Source of the DNA: VAZQ01 sp040510815
GTDB taxonomy: Bacteria > Pseudomonadota > Alphaproteobacteria > Rhizobiales > Xanthobacteraceae
DNA length: 5,212 bases
Direction of reading: 5' to 3'
Assembly: GCA_040510815.1 (NCBI GenBank)
Contig: JBEVIH010000184.1
Location: 1 to 5,212 of the forward strand
This document shows positions 1 to 5,212 of this stretch, one piece after another (position 1 is the first letter of the stretch; each line of letters begins with the position of its first letter). The translations under genes were made by a program, and so were the position numbers. Below the pieces are notes generated by a model. That model saw only the letters and a list, made by a program, of their open reading frames with translations. It ran no database searches and was not told where the DNA came from.

Positions 1-672
1 CAGCGACAGCCGCGCAATCCATTCAAGCACGCCAGGCTGGCCGGCCAACGCGAAGTCCAACACCCACGAGCCGATCGTGAACGCGAGGGTGACGATCGCA
101 GCGGTCGCCGAGCTTTCGGAAATGGCGGCCGAGAACAGCGCAATAGCGCCGACCAGCAGGCCGTACAGCAGGTGGCCGAACAGCAGGTTGAGGGTCTCGG
201 GTGGGTGCAAATGCCCCCCGAGGAGTTCCCAGATCGCCAGCGCCGACAGCGCGGGAACGATCGCGATCAGCCAGGCGGCCGAGATCGCCGTCAGCTTGGC
301 GGCGATCAGCGTCGGCACCCGATAGGGCAACTGCACCAGAAGACGCACCGCACCCGATTCCTTTTCGCGGCCGAGCGTCCGAATGGCCACGAACGGGAAC
401 AGCAGCGTGACCGCGACGTAAAGTGCGCCGAACGTCGGCACCAGCACCCCATCAAGCGGCGATAGCCCGCTGGCGAGGGCGGAAGCCTCCCGGGCGGCCG
501 AGCTGGCTTCGCCGTAGAGCGCGACCGCCTGGAAAAAGCTGTAGCCGACCAGCGGGCAAAGGATCAGCAGCATGACCCATAGCGCGCGGCCGCTCAGCGC
601 TTCCCAGAGCTCCTTGGCGAGCAATGGGTGCAGGGGAGCGCGCACGAGCGCGGCTGTCTCAGGTGAGCGCAA
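1..672 (-). CDS. ABC-2 type transporter permease (3'-partial)
   Basis: An inner-membrane permease, cut by the left edge of the window; 224 codons are visible from the proposed start. The frame is open from before 672 down to base 1. Counting from the proposed TTG start, hydrophobic segments lie at about 29-51, 80-98, 122-150, 163-184 and 190-211, so one or more are still to come. Between the second and third is REKESGAVRLLVQLPYR (102-118), matching the cytoplasmic RE.ESG....LL..P segment typical of ABC-2/NosY-like permeases. The N-terminal LHPLLAKELWEALSGRALWV is also characteristic. No ATG occurs in frame before the first membrane segment. TTG at 672 has GGAGGA 8 nt ahead and overlaps the ATPase end by 14 nt. 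GTG at 645 is the alternative, with a weaker site. Partner of the adjacent ATPase; export of an unknown substrate is inferred. Confidence 0.88.
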   Translation of the reverse strand, partial: MRSPETAALVRAPLHPLLAKELWEALSGRALWVMLLILCPLVGYSFFQAVALYGEASSAAREASALASGLSPLDGVLVPTFGALYVAVTLLFPFVAIRTLGREKESGAVRLLVQLPYRVPTLIAAKLTAISAAWLIAIVPALSALAIWELLGGHLHPPETLNLLFGHLLYGLLVGAIALFSAAISESSATAAIVTLAFTIGSWVLDFALAGQPGVLEWIARLSL

Positions 673-1411
673 GGAACACGTCCTCCAATCCGGCCGAAGG
701 CTTGCCGGCGCGGGTGCGAAGCTCGTCGAGCGTCCCGATGGCGCGCAGCCGGCCGTCCGCCAGCAGCGCGAAGCGGTCGCAGACGCGCTCGGCGTCGACG
801 AGCTGGTGGATCGCAAGAACGAGCGTGCGTCCGCTCGCTGCAACTCCACGGAGCACACCCATGATCTCGCGCGTCTGCCGCAGATCGAAGCCGTCGAACG
901 GCTCGTCCATCAGCAGCAGCGGATGCGGGGTCAGCAGCGCGAGCGCCAGCATCAGCCGGCGGCCGTAACCCTTCGACAACGCGAGGACGCGCTTGCGCAG
1001 GACCGGAGCGAGCCCGAGCGCGGCCACGGTCTCGGCCGCGAAGCTTTCAGGCCGGCCATAGGCCGCCATGAAGAACGCGATCACTCTCGCGACGTATTGG
1101 TCCTCCCATGGACGTAGTCCGTCGGGGAGGTAGAACATGAATTCGCGGCGCTGCCGCAGCGGGAGAGGGGTTCCGCGCCAGCGAACAAGACCGGCGTCGG
1201 CCGGCAGCACGCCGGCGATCGCTTCCAAGAGCGTGGTCTTGCCGGCGCCGTTGGGCCCGATCAGGCCGAGCACCTCGCCCGCGTCGACGGCAAAGGAAAT
1301 GTCGGTCAGCACCCGTTGCTCGCCGTATCGCTTGCTCAGCCCGCCGACGTGCAGCAGCCCTGAGGCGTGGTCGTGCGCGAAGCCGGAGGGGAGGGCGGCC
1401 GATATCGTCAT
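659..1411 (-). CDS. ABC-2 type transporter, ATP-binding subunit
   Basis: A 250-residue cytoplasmic ATPase that would power the membrane subunit encoded just downstream. Motifs in order: Walker A GPNGAGKT (52-59), signature LSKGYGRRL (145-153), Walker B LLLMDE (165-170), D-loop GFD (174-176) and the switch histidine in AIHQ (His202). The Q-loop position reads YLPDGLRPWED, with Asp where many importers have Gln; acidic substitutions there occur in CcmA/NosF-like exporter ATPases. About 20 residues (ISAALPSGFAHDHAS) precede the usual first strand. Start 1411 is secured by a strong GAGGAAGG site 6 nt upstream. It ends at 659 and probably overlaps the permease start. The family resembles ATPases of NosFY-like multicopper-enzyme maturation and drug or bacteriocin exporters; the substrate cannot be told from the sequence. 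Confidence 0.94.
   Translation of the reverse strand: MTISAALPSGFAHDHASGLLHVGGLSKRYGEQRVLTDISFAVDAGEVLGLIGPNGAGKTTLLEAIAGVLPADAGLVRWRGTPLPLRQRREFMFYLPDGLRPWEDQYVARVIAFFMAAYGRPESFAAETVAALGLAPVLRKRVLALSKGYGRRLMLALALLTPHPLLLMDEPFDGFDLRQTREIMGVLRGVAASGRTLVLAIHQLVDAERVCDRFALLADGRLRAIGTLDELRTRAGKPSAGLEDVFLALT
681..686 (-). promoter_or_regulatory. Probable ribosome-binding site of the permease, inside the ATPase gene
   Basis: GGAGGA lies within the ATPase Leu-Glu-Asp codons near its C-terminus, 8 nt before a TTG at 672 in the permease frame. It is the best-matching site near the junction and favours the TTG start over GTG 645. The start itself is not proven. Confidence 0.5.
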
Positions 1412-1414
1412 CCG

Positions 1415-1909
1415 CTACCTTCCTCGCGCAAAAAGGATCAGCCGCACGAGATATTGCTTCGTGTCGGTCTCATCCCGGCTCAGCGTGATCGAAAGGGGTG
1501 CGGTCGCGGAGTGCAGGACGACGTAGCTGGGAGACGATCGATCCTTCGCCTCGCTCCAAGCCCTGCCAAGACACGCTTGGATGTCGCGCACGATTCCGGC
1601 TTGGGCCTGCTCGGCTGCCTCCGCGGTGGGGAACTCCCGGGAATCGCACGAGTAGTTCCTGGCCCCATAGAGCGAGCAATCCTTCCAGCCCGTCAGCGGA
1701 AGTGTCGTATCGGTGAAATCCCCGTCCCGCGATTTGCCCGTGATGGATGCGAACCTGTCTTTGGTCAGCGCCAGGGCGGCGATCTGCTGCAGTTGCGCGC
1801 AATAAGGAGGTTCGGAAGGCGCCGGTTGGGCATGGGCGCGCTCGCCGGGCACCAGCAGAACGAGAGCCAGCACGACGAACCCGGGTTTCATCTTGATGGG
1901 CAAACCCAT
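1415..1909 (-). CDS. Secreted four-cysteine protein of unknown function
   Basis: A 164-residue exported protein that I do not recognise. The N-terminus MGLPIKMKPGFVVLALVLLV followed by PGERAHA|QP reads as a signal peptide cleaved after residue 27. The mature part holds exactly four cysteines, Cys37, Cys78, Cys88 and Cys113, which could form two disulfides in the periplasm. A proline-rich start (QPAPSEPPYC) leads into helical and mixed segments; AEAAEQAQAGIVRDIQACLG (97-115) is a likely amphipathic helix, and SYVVLHSATAPLSITLSRD looks like paired strands. The ATG at 1909 is chosen because AAAGGG (1918-1923) lies 8 nt ahead; Met7 at 1891 has no comparable site. The stop TAG at 1415-1417 is 3 nt from the ATPase start, so the two are almost certainly cotranscribed. 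It could be a periplasmic partner or an unrelated passenger of the ABC-2 transporter. Confidence 0.8.
   Translation of the reverse strand: MGLPIKMKPGFVVLALVLLVPGERAHAQPAPSEPPYCAQLQQIAALALTKDRFASITGKSRDGDFTDTTLPLTGWKDCSLYGARNYSCDSREFPTAEAAEQAQAGIVRDIQACLGRAWSEAKDRSSPSYVVLHSATAPLSITLSRDETDTKQYLVRLILFARGR
1418..1425 (-). promoter_or_regulatory. Ribosome-binding site of the ABC ATPase, inside the preceding gene
   Basis: GAGGAAGG lies 6 nt before the ATG at 1411 and is formed by the last sense codons of the four-cysteine protein, directly before its TAG. Ribosomes finishing that gene would clear and reach this site, so translational coupling is likely. Confidence 0.75.
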
Positions 1910-1947
1910 GTGCGATGCCCTTTTGATGATCTTCGTTTCGCCAGCGC

Positions 1948-1969
1948 GCGGCCGACTACTTGCGGCCGC
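1948..1969 (-). other. GC-only hairpin spanning the stop codon of the 124-residue gene
   Basis: Seven-base-pair arms GCGGCCG (1948-1954) and CGGCCGC (1963-1969) enclose an 8-nt loop that contains the TAG stop (1956-1958). No U-tract follows on the transcribed strand. Possible role in message stability or partial termination before the four-cysteine gene; it may be fortuitous given the GC content. Confidence 0.3.
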
Positions 1970-2330
1970 CGGGCGCTTCGATCACGCCCGCCAGCGGCAA
2001 TAGCCCTTCGCCTCGCAGCTCAACCTTCTTGCCCGAGGCCCATACCTCGTAGCACTTCGCCGGCGGCTCCTGGTCGTACTCGATGCAGAGTTGATCCTTC
2101 TCGACCCGCCATTTGCCGGTGCGCTTGCGTCCCATCGAGGAGCTCGTCAGCTTTCCGCTCCGCTCGTAGAAGTCGCGCCAATGGATTTCATCGGTCAGTT
2201 CCATGCCGGCGACCTTGCCGCGGATTTGCGCTCCGGTGAGTTTTTGCAGCTTCTCTTCCGCTCCGGCGCTTGCTCCAAAGGTCAGCCCGATCAGCAATGC
2301 AGCCATTGCGAGAGCCATGCGCGTTCTCAT
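1956..2330 (-). CDS. Small secreted protein of unknown function, two cysteines
   Basis: A 124-residue protein I cannot assign to a named family. It has a signal peptide (MRTRMALAMAALLIGLTFGA) with a probable SAGA|EE cleavage after residue 24, giving a mature periplasmic protein of about 100 residues. The mature part begins KLTGAQIRGKVAGMELTD and contains SSSMGRKRTGKWRVEKDQLC (63-82) and CYEVW (93-97). The pattern of short strands with Cys82 and Cys93 eleven apart suggests a small beta-rich fold with one possible disulfide. The basic stretch GRKRTGKWR would be surface exposed. The start at 2330 has only a weak purine tract (GAGA) ahead and lies 80 nt after the DUF1259 gene, in a gap holding a hairpin. 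Gene reality is supported by the signal peptide, coherent composition and position in a same-strand run. A role with the chromate genes is possible only by proximity. Confidence 0.8.
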   Translation of the reverse strand: MRTRMALAMAALLIGLTFGASAGAEEKLQKLTGAQIRGKVAGMELTDEIHWRDFYERSGKLTSSSMGRKRTGKWRVEKDQLCIEYDQEPPAKCYEVWASGKKVELRGEGLLPLAGVIEAPGGRK

Positions 2331-2354
2331 GCTGCGTGTCTCATGCGTCCCGGA

Positions 2355-2384
2355 GAGCCGGGTCGCTGCTGCGCGCCCCGGCTC
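2355..2384 (-). other. GC-rich hairpin between the DUF1259 gene and the 124-residue gene
   Basis: Perfect 8-bp arms GAGCCGGG (2355-2362 on the plus strand) and CCCGGCTC (2377-2384) enclose a 14-nt loop. It starts 26 nt after the DUF1259 stop in the direction of transcription. There is no following U-tract, so it is not a standard intrinsic terminator. It could stabilise the upstream message, reduce read-through into the downstream genes, or be chance in GC-rich DNA. Confidence 0.35.
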
Positions 2385-2410
2385 CGGCTCGATCGACCGA
2401 TCGCCGGCAT

Positions 2411-3301
2411 TCAGTTCGTCGCGCGCGCCGTCTTGTCGAGCGCGGCGCGCAAGCCGCGGGCGAGCTTCAATGCGTCGTCGTTGGCCCAGAAATGCATGAA
2501 GATCAGCCGTGGCTGCTCGGTCAGCATGTGACTGTGGATCGCGGTGATCTCGATGCCGTTCGTGCGCAGCGCCTTGATCACCGGATTGACCTCCTCGCCG
2601 GTGAGCACGAAGTCGCCGGTGATGGCGGCCTTGCCGCCGCCGGTGGGCTGGAAGTTGATGGCGGTGGCCACCCCCATCGGCCCGGCCGGAGCGATCTGCA
2701 TTCCGTTCTCGGTGATCGGATCGCGGCGCGGCACGCCCATCTGGTAGACGCCGCCGGTGGCCTGCCCCTTGACGCCGATGATCTGGTCGAGCTGGGCGGT
2801 GTCGAGATCGATGGCGGGCTGCGACGCCGGCGGCGCTGGCGGCGTCAGCGGCGTCTTGCTCTCGGCCAGCGCGCTGCGGATCGCGGTCGCGAGCTTCACC
2901 GGATCGCCGTGGCCGCCGATATGCATGTAGAACGTCGCGGGATTGCCGCGCAGCACGTGATTGTGGACGGCCGTGATCTCGATGCCGTTCTCGATCAGCT
3001 TGGTCATCACCGGATTGATCTCGGTCTCGAGCAGCACGAGGTCGCCCATGACCATCGCGCCGCCGTGCGCCGGCTTGAAGGCGGCCCAGCCGCCGAGCGC
3101 CAGCGCCGGCCTGATGGTGACGCCGTCGAGCGTCACCTGCAGGTCGCTGCGCGGGAACCCGTAGCGGTGGACGTCGCCCGTTACGGCGCCGCTCCGTCCC
3201 AGCGCTTCGTCAACTTTCTTCCAGTCGATCTCCTGGGCATTTGCGGCCGCCGCAAACGCCAGTGTCGCAACAGCGACCAACAGCGGTGCTACCGTACGCA
3301 T
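2411..3301 (-). CDS. Secreted tandem DUF1259 protein (LppY/LpqO family, ChrL-like)
   Basis: A 296-residue exported protein of the DUF1259 (LppY/LpqO) family, biochemical function unknown. The signal peptide MRTVAPLLVAVATLAFAAA ends at a likely AANA|QE cleavage after residue 22. There is no lipobox cysteine, so unlike the mycobacterial namesakes it should be soluble in the periplasm. Two homologous repeats follow: about 30-147 and 171-290, joined by a proline-rich linker (PLTPPAPPAS). Each repeat contains NGIEITA(V/I)H(N/S)H, giving His113/His115 and His256/His258, and a later (Y/F)MH giving His127 and His270. This spacing suggests metal or anion binding, but that is inference. A start at 3328 is possible, but ATG 3301 is preferred because GAGGAG lies 6 nt ahead and the signal peptide then begins directly. 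It follows chrC by 51 nt. An LppY/LpqO-family gene named chrL belongs to the chromate cluster of Arthrobacter sp. FB24, which supports a link to chromate stress. Confidence 0.88.
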   Translation of the reverse strand: MRTVAPLLVAVATLAFAAAANAQEIDWKKVDEALGRSGAVTGDVHRYGFPRSDLQVTLDGVTIRPALALGGWAAFKPAHGGAMVMGDLVLLETEINPVMTKLIENGIEITAVHNHVLRGNPATFYMHIGGHGDPVKLATAIRSALAESKTPLTPPAPPASQPAIDLDTAQLDQIIGVKGQATGGVYQMGVPRRDPITENGMQIAPAGPMGVATAINFQPTGGGKAAITGDFVLTGEEVNPVIKALRTNGIEITAIHSHMLTEQPRLIFMHFWANDDALKLARGLRAALDKTARATN

Positions 3302-3307
3302 TGTGAG

Positions 3308-3313
3308 CTCCTC
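3308..3313 (-). promoter_or_regulatory. Ribosome-binding site of the DUF1259 gene
   Basis: GAGGAG on the minus strand lies 6 nt before the ATG at 3301. It decides between this start and the upstream in-frame ATG at 3328, which would put nine charged or polar residues ahead of the signal peptide. Confidence 0.75.
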
Positions 3314-3352
3314 ATGGCATGGGCGCATTGGCCCGCTTTTCGCCCCGCAACC

Positions 3353-3946
3353 TCAACCTCCTGAAACCTGGCGGAACACCCGCTCGGCATTGCCCCAGCG
3401 GATGGCCTGCATGAACGTGTCGACATAGCTCGCGGCCTTGGCGCCGTAATCCATGTGATAGGAGTGCTCGTACATATCGAGCGCGAGGATCGGCGTGCCG
3501 CCCGCGAGCGTATGGCAGTGGTCGGATGCCCATTGGTTGACGAGCCTTCGATCGCGCGGCGACCACGACAGCAGCACCCAGCCGGAACCGCCCCCGAGCG
3601 CCTTGCCCATCGCGACGAATTCCGCGCGCCAGCGCTCGTGGGAGCCGAAATCGCGCGCCAGGGCTTCCCGGAGAACCGTGCCCGGCTCGCTTTGTTCCCC
3701 GAGGCCGTCGAAGAACAGCTCGTGCAGGATCATCGAATTCATGGCGATGAGCTGCTCGCGCTTGAGGCCGTTGATCACGAATACGGGAGCGCTGGCGTAA
3801 TCGAGCGCGGCGAGCTTTTCGTCGATCACGTTCAGGCGTTTCACCGCGCCGCCGTAATTGTTCTCGTAGTGGCTGACGATCAATCGCTCCGACATGCCCT
3901 TGATCCGGGCCGGATCGCAGCCGATCGGTTTCATCGCGTAGGTCAT
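3353..3946 (-). CDS. chrC: ChrC, Fe/Mn superoxide dismutase-like protein of chromate operon
   Basis: A 197-residue protein of the Fe/Mn superoxide dismutase family without a signal peptide, so probably cytoplasmic. The four metal ligands can be placed: His26 (SHYENNYGG), His75 (MILHELFFDGLG), and Asp157 and His161 in ALDMYEHSYHMDYG. GGSGWVLLSW (119-128) is the usual SOD core strand, and Asn137-Gln138 matches the C-terminal NQ of Mn-type enzymes. Unusually, the residues in the E. coli FeSOD His30 and Tyr34 positions are Asn30 and Ala34, and the position four before His75 is Ser rather than Gln or Gly. This HYENNYGGAVKRLN type matches my recollection of ChrC, the SOD encoded beside chrA in chrBAC operons of Cupriavidus and Ochrobactrum. 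The start at 3946 has a modest GGA purine stretch ahead of it and lies 28 nt after chrA, consistent with one operon. Expected role: removal of superoxide generated by Cr(VI) reduction. Catalytic competence is not certain given the altered second shell. Confidence 0.92.
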   Translation of the reverse strand: MTYAMKPIGCDPARIKGMSERLIVSHYENNYGGAVKRLNVIDEKLAALDYASAPVFVINGLKREQLIAMNSMILHELFFDGLGEQSEPGTVLREALARDFGSHERWRAEFVAMGKALGGGSGWVLLSWSPRDRRLVNQWASDHCHTLAGGTPILALDMYEHSYHMDYGAKAASYVDTFMQAIRWGNAERVFRQVSGG

Positions 3947-3974
3947 CGAGATTTTTCCATGATGCGATTGCCCG

Positions 3975-5212
3975 TCACGCGATGACCCCAGCGAGATGGA
4001 GAATGATCCCGACCGCGGAGCAGGCCAGCAGCGTGGTGATCATTCCCACCTTGAATCGGAAGATCGCGATGATCGCCGCGATCGAGAGTCCGAGCGCCCA
4101 CGGATCGACGCTCGCGAACACCGGCAGATCGAACGCCAATCCGTAACTGCGCACGGGCGTTGTTTCGCGGAACATCGTGTGCAGCGCGAACCAGATCGCC
4201 AGGTTGAGGATCACGCCGACGACCGCCGCGGTGATCGCCGACAGCGCGCCGTTGAGCGCTTTGTTGTCGCGCAGAACCTCGATGAAGGGTGCGCCCAGGA
4301 AGATCCAGAGGAAGCAGGGGGTGAACGTCACCCAGGTGGCGAGCAGTCCGCCGAGCGTGCCGGCCAGCATCGGCGGCAGCGCGCCCGGATCGCGGAACGC
4401 CGCCATGAAGCCCACGAATTGCAGCACCATGATCAGCGGCCCCGGCGTGGTCTCGGCCATGCCGAGGCCGTCGAGCATCTCGCCGGGCTTGAGCCAGCCG
4501 TAGCTCTCGACCGCCTGCTGCGCGACATAGGCCAGCACCGCATAGGCGCCGCCGAAGGTCACCATCGCCATCTTGCTGAAGAACACGGCGATCTCGCTGA
4601 ACACGTTCGTGCTTCCCAGCGTGGCGAGAAGCGCGATCACCGGAATGAGCCACAGCGCCAGCCACACCGCCGACACCCGCAGCGCCCGCGCAACGGTGGG
4701 GCGCGCGTGTTCGGGGAGCTCGTCGCCGAGCAGGCTGTCGACGACCGCGCCGCCTTGTTTGTCGCCGCCATGACCGCCGCCGACCTGAAATGCCGTTGAG
4801 CCGGCCCGCGCGCCGACGAAGCCGATCAAGGCCGCGCCGAAAATGATGATCGGAAACGGAACGTTGAAGAAGAAAATTCCCACGAACGCCGCCGCGGCGA
4901 TGGATACCATCACATTGTTCTTGAGTGATCGCTTGCCGATGCGGAACACCGCCTCCAGCACGATCGCCAGCACCGCCGCCTTGAGCCCGAAGAACCGCGC
5001 CGCAATCACCGGCACGTTGCCGTAGGCGGCATAGACGTAGCTCAGCGACATGATGGAGATGATGCCTGGGATGAAGAAGAAGACGCCGGCCATGATGCCC
5101 CCCAGCGACCGGTGCATCAGCCAGCCGAAATAGGTCGCGAGCTGCTGCGCCTCCGGCCCGGGCAGCAGCATGCAGTAGTTGAGCGCGTGCAGGAAACGGC
5201 TCTCCGAGATCC
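3975..5212 (-). CDS. chrA: ChrA, chromate efflux transporter (5'-partial)
   Basis: Inner-membrane chromate transporter of the CHR family, which lowers cytoplasmic chromate by exporting it. The reading frame is open to the right edge, so the start and probably the first few dozen residues are missing; 411 complete codons are visible. The fragment opens with ISESRFLHALNYC followed by MLLPGPEAQQLATYFGWL, the PGPEAQQ motif typical of the first CHR domain. Counting from the Met at 5171, hydrophobic segments fill about 25-50, 55-80 and 85-120. A glycine-rich hydrophilic linker with a GGGHGGDKQGG run lies near 130-165. A second CHR domain follows, with FGGAYAVLAYV (207-216) and TTPGPLIMVLQFVGF (241-255). 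This makes it the long two-domain form, usually about 400-450 residues. The first-domain FGG motif must lie outside the window. The stop at 3975-3977 is 28 nt before chrC. A chrB-type regulator is expected upstream but cannot be seen. Family assignment is firm; substrate is inferred from the family and from neighbouring chrC. Confidence 0.95.
   Translation of the reverse strand, partial: ISESRFLHALNYCMLLPGPEAQQLATYFGWLMHRSLGGIMAGVFFFIPGIISIMSLSYVYAAYGNVPVIAARFFGLKAAVLAIVLEAVFRIGKRSLKNNVMVSIAAAAFVGIFFFNVPFPIIIFGAALIGFVGARAGSTAFQVGGGHGGDKQGGAVVDSLLGDELPEHARPTVARALRVSAVWLALWLIPVIALLATLGSTNVFSEIAVFFSKMAMVTFGGAYAVLAYVAQQAVESYGWLKPGEMLDGLGMAETTPGPLIMVLQFVGFMAAFRDPGALPPMLAGTLGGLLATWVTFTPCFLWIFLGAPFIEVLRDNKALNGALSAITAAVVGVILNLAIWFALHTMFRETTPVRSYGLAFDLPVFASVDPWALGLSIAAIIAIFRFKVGMITTLLACSAVGIILHLAGVIA

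Noticed and set aside
77..465. Plus-strand frames of 69-97 codons near the left edge
   Set aside because: They are antisense to the permease, whose minus-strand frame is continuous and shows ABC-2 membrane segments.
1367..2239. 290-codon open frame on the plus strand
   Set aside because: It runs antisense across three minus-strand genes, is rich in Arg and Pro with no motif, and is explained by GC bias.
2390..2403. Two CGATCG palindromes separated by 2 nt
   Set aside because: Possible operator half-sites, but CGATCG is very common in GC-rich alphaproteobacterial DNA and nothing else marks a promoter here.
3302..3352. Possible short hairpin (GGGCG/CGCCC) between chrC and the DUF1259 gene
   Set aside because: Only about 5 bp with a long loop and no U-tract; not distinguishable from chance.
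2270..3364. 364-codon open frame on the plus strand
   Set aside because: It lies antisense to the DUF1259 gene and parts of its neighbours. It is rich in Arg, His, Asp and Gly as expected for a shadow frame in GC-rich DNA, has no recognisable domain, and the opposite strand has a signal peptide and internal repeats.
3943..4665. 240-codon minus-strand frame overlapping chrA
   Set aside because: It is an out-of-frame reading of chrA with an Arg/Gly/His-rich sequence and no domain; the chrA frame carries the CHR motifs.
3996..4799. 267-codon plus-strand frame rich in Arg, Glu, His and Asp
   Set aside because: It is the antisense shadow of chrA; membrane-protein codons read backwards give this low-complexity charged composition.

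Overview
All genes called in this 5.2 kb window lie on the minus strand, so they are read from the right end of the window to the left. The DNA is visibly GC-rich with strongly G/C-biased third codon positions. This and the protein flavour suggest an alphaproteobacterium of the Bradyrhizobium/Rhodopseudomonas type. That placement is an impression from protein style, not a database result. There are seven genes; the first and last run off the window. Spacings are short: 28, 51, 80, 46 and 3 nt, then a probable overlap of 14 nt. Much or all of the run could be one transcript, or a chromate operon followed by a second unit.

Right part (about 2400-5212): a chromate-resistance block. In transcription order it holds chrA (two-domain chromate efflux pump, N-terminus outside the window), chrC (an Fe/Mn superoxide dismutase-like protein of the type found in chrBAC operons) and a secreted two-repeat DUF1259 (LppY/LpqO-family) protein, a family also seen in an actinobacterial chromate cluster as ChrL. 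Inferred logic: ChrA extrudes chromate, ChrC deals with superoxide produced by chromate reduction, and the DUF1259 protein does something unknown in the periplasm. The usual regulator, chrB, would be expected just upstream of chrA, beyond base 5212.

Middle part (about 1415-2330): two small secreted proteins of unknown function, one of 124 residues with two cysteines and one of 164 residues with four cysteines after the signal peptide.

Left part (1-1411): an ABC-2 type transporter, with the ATPase gene followed by a permease gene that leaves the window. The 164-residue secreted protein ends 3 nt before the ATPase start, and the ATPase ribosome-binding site lies inside the secreted protein's last codons, so these are probably translationally coupled.

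I see no tRNA, rRNA, CRISPR, insertion sequence or long repeat. Two GC-rich hairpins sit after the DUF1259 gene and at the end of the 124-residue gene; neither has a U-tract. The most noteworthy points are the SOD-like protein that keeps all four metal ligands but lacks the usual His30 and Tyr34, the duplicated DUF1259 protein with matching histidine clusters, and the unexplained attachment of two secreted proteins and an ABC-2 exporter to a chromate operon.
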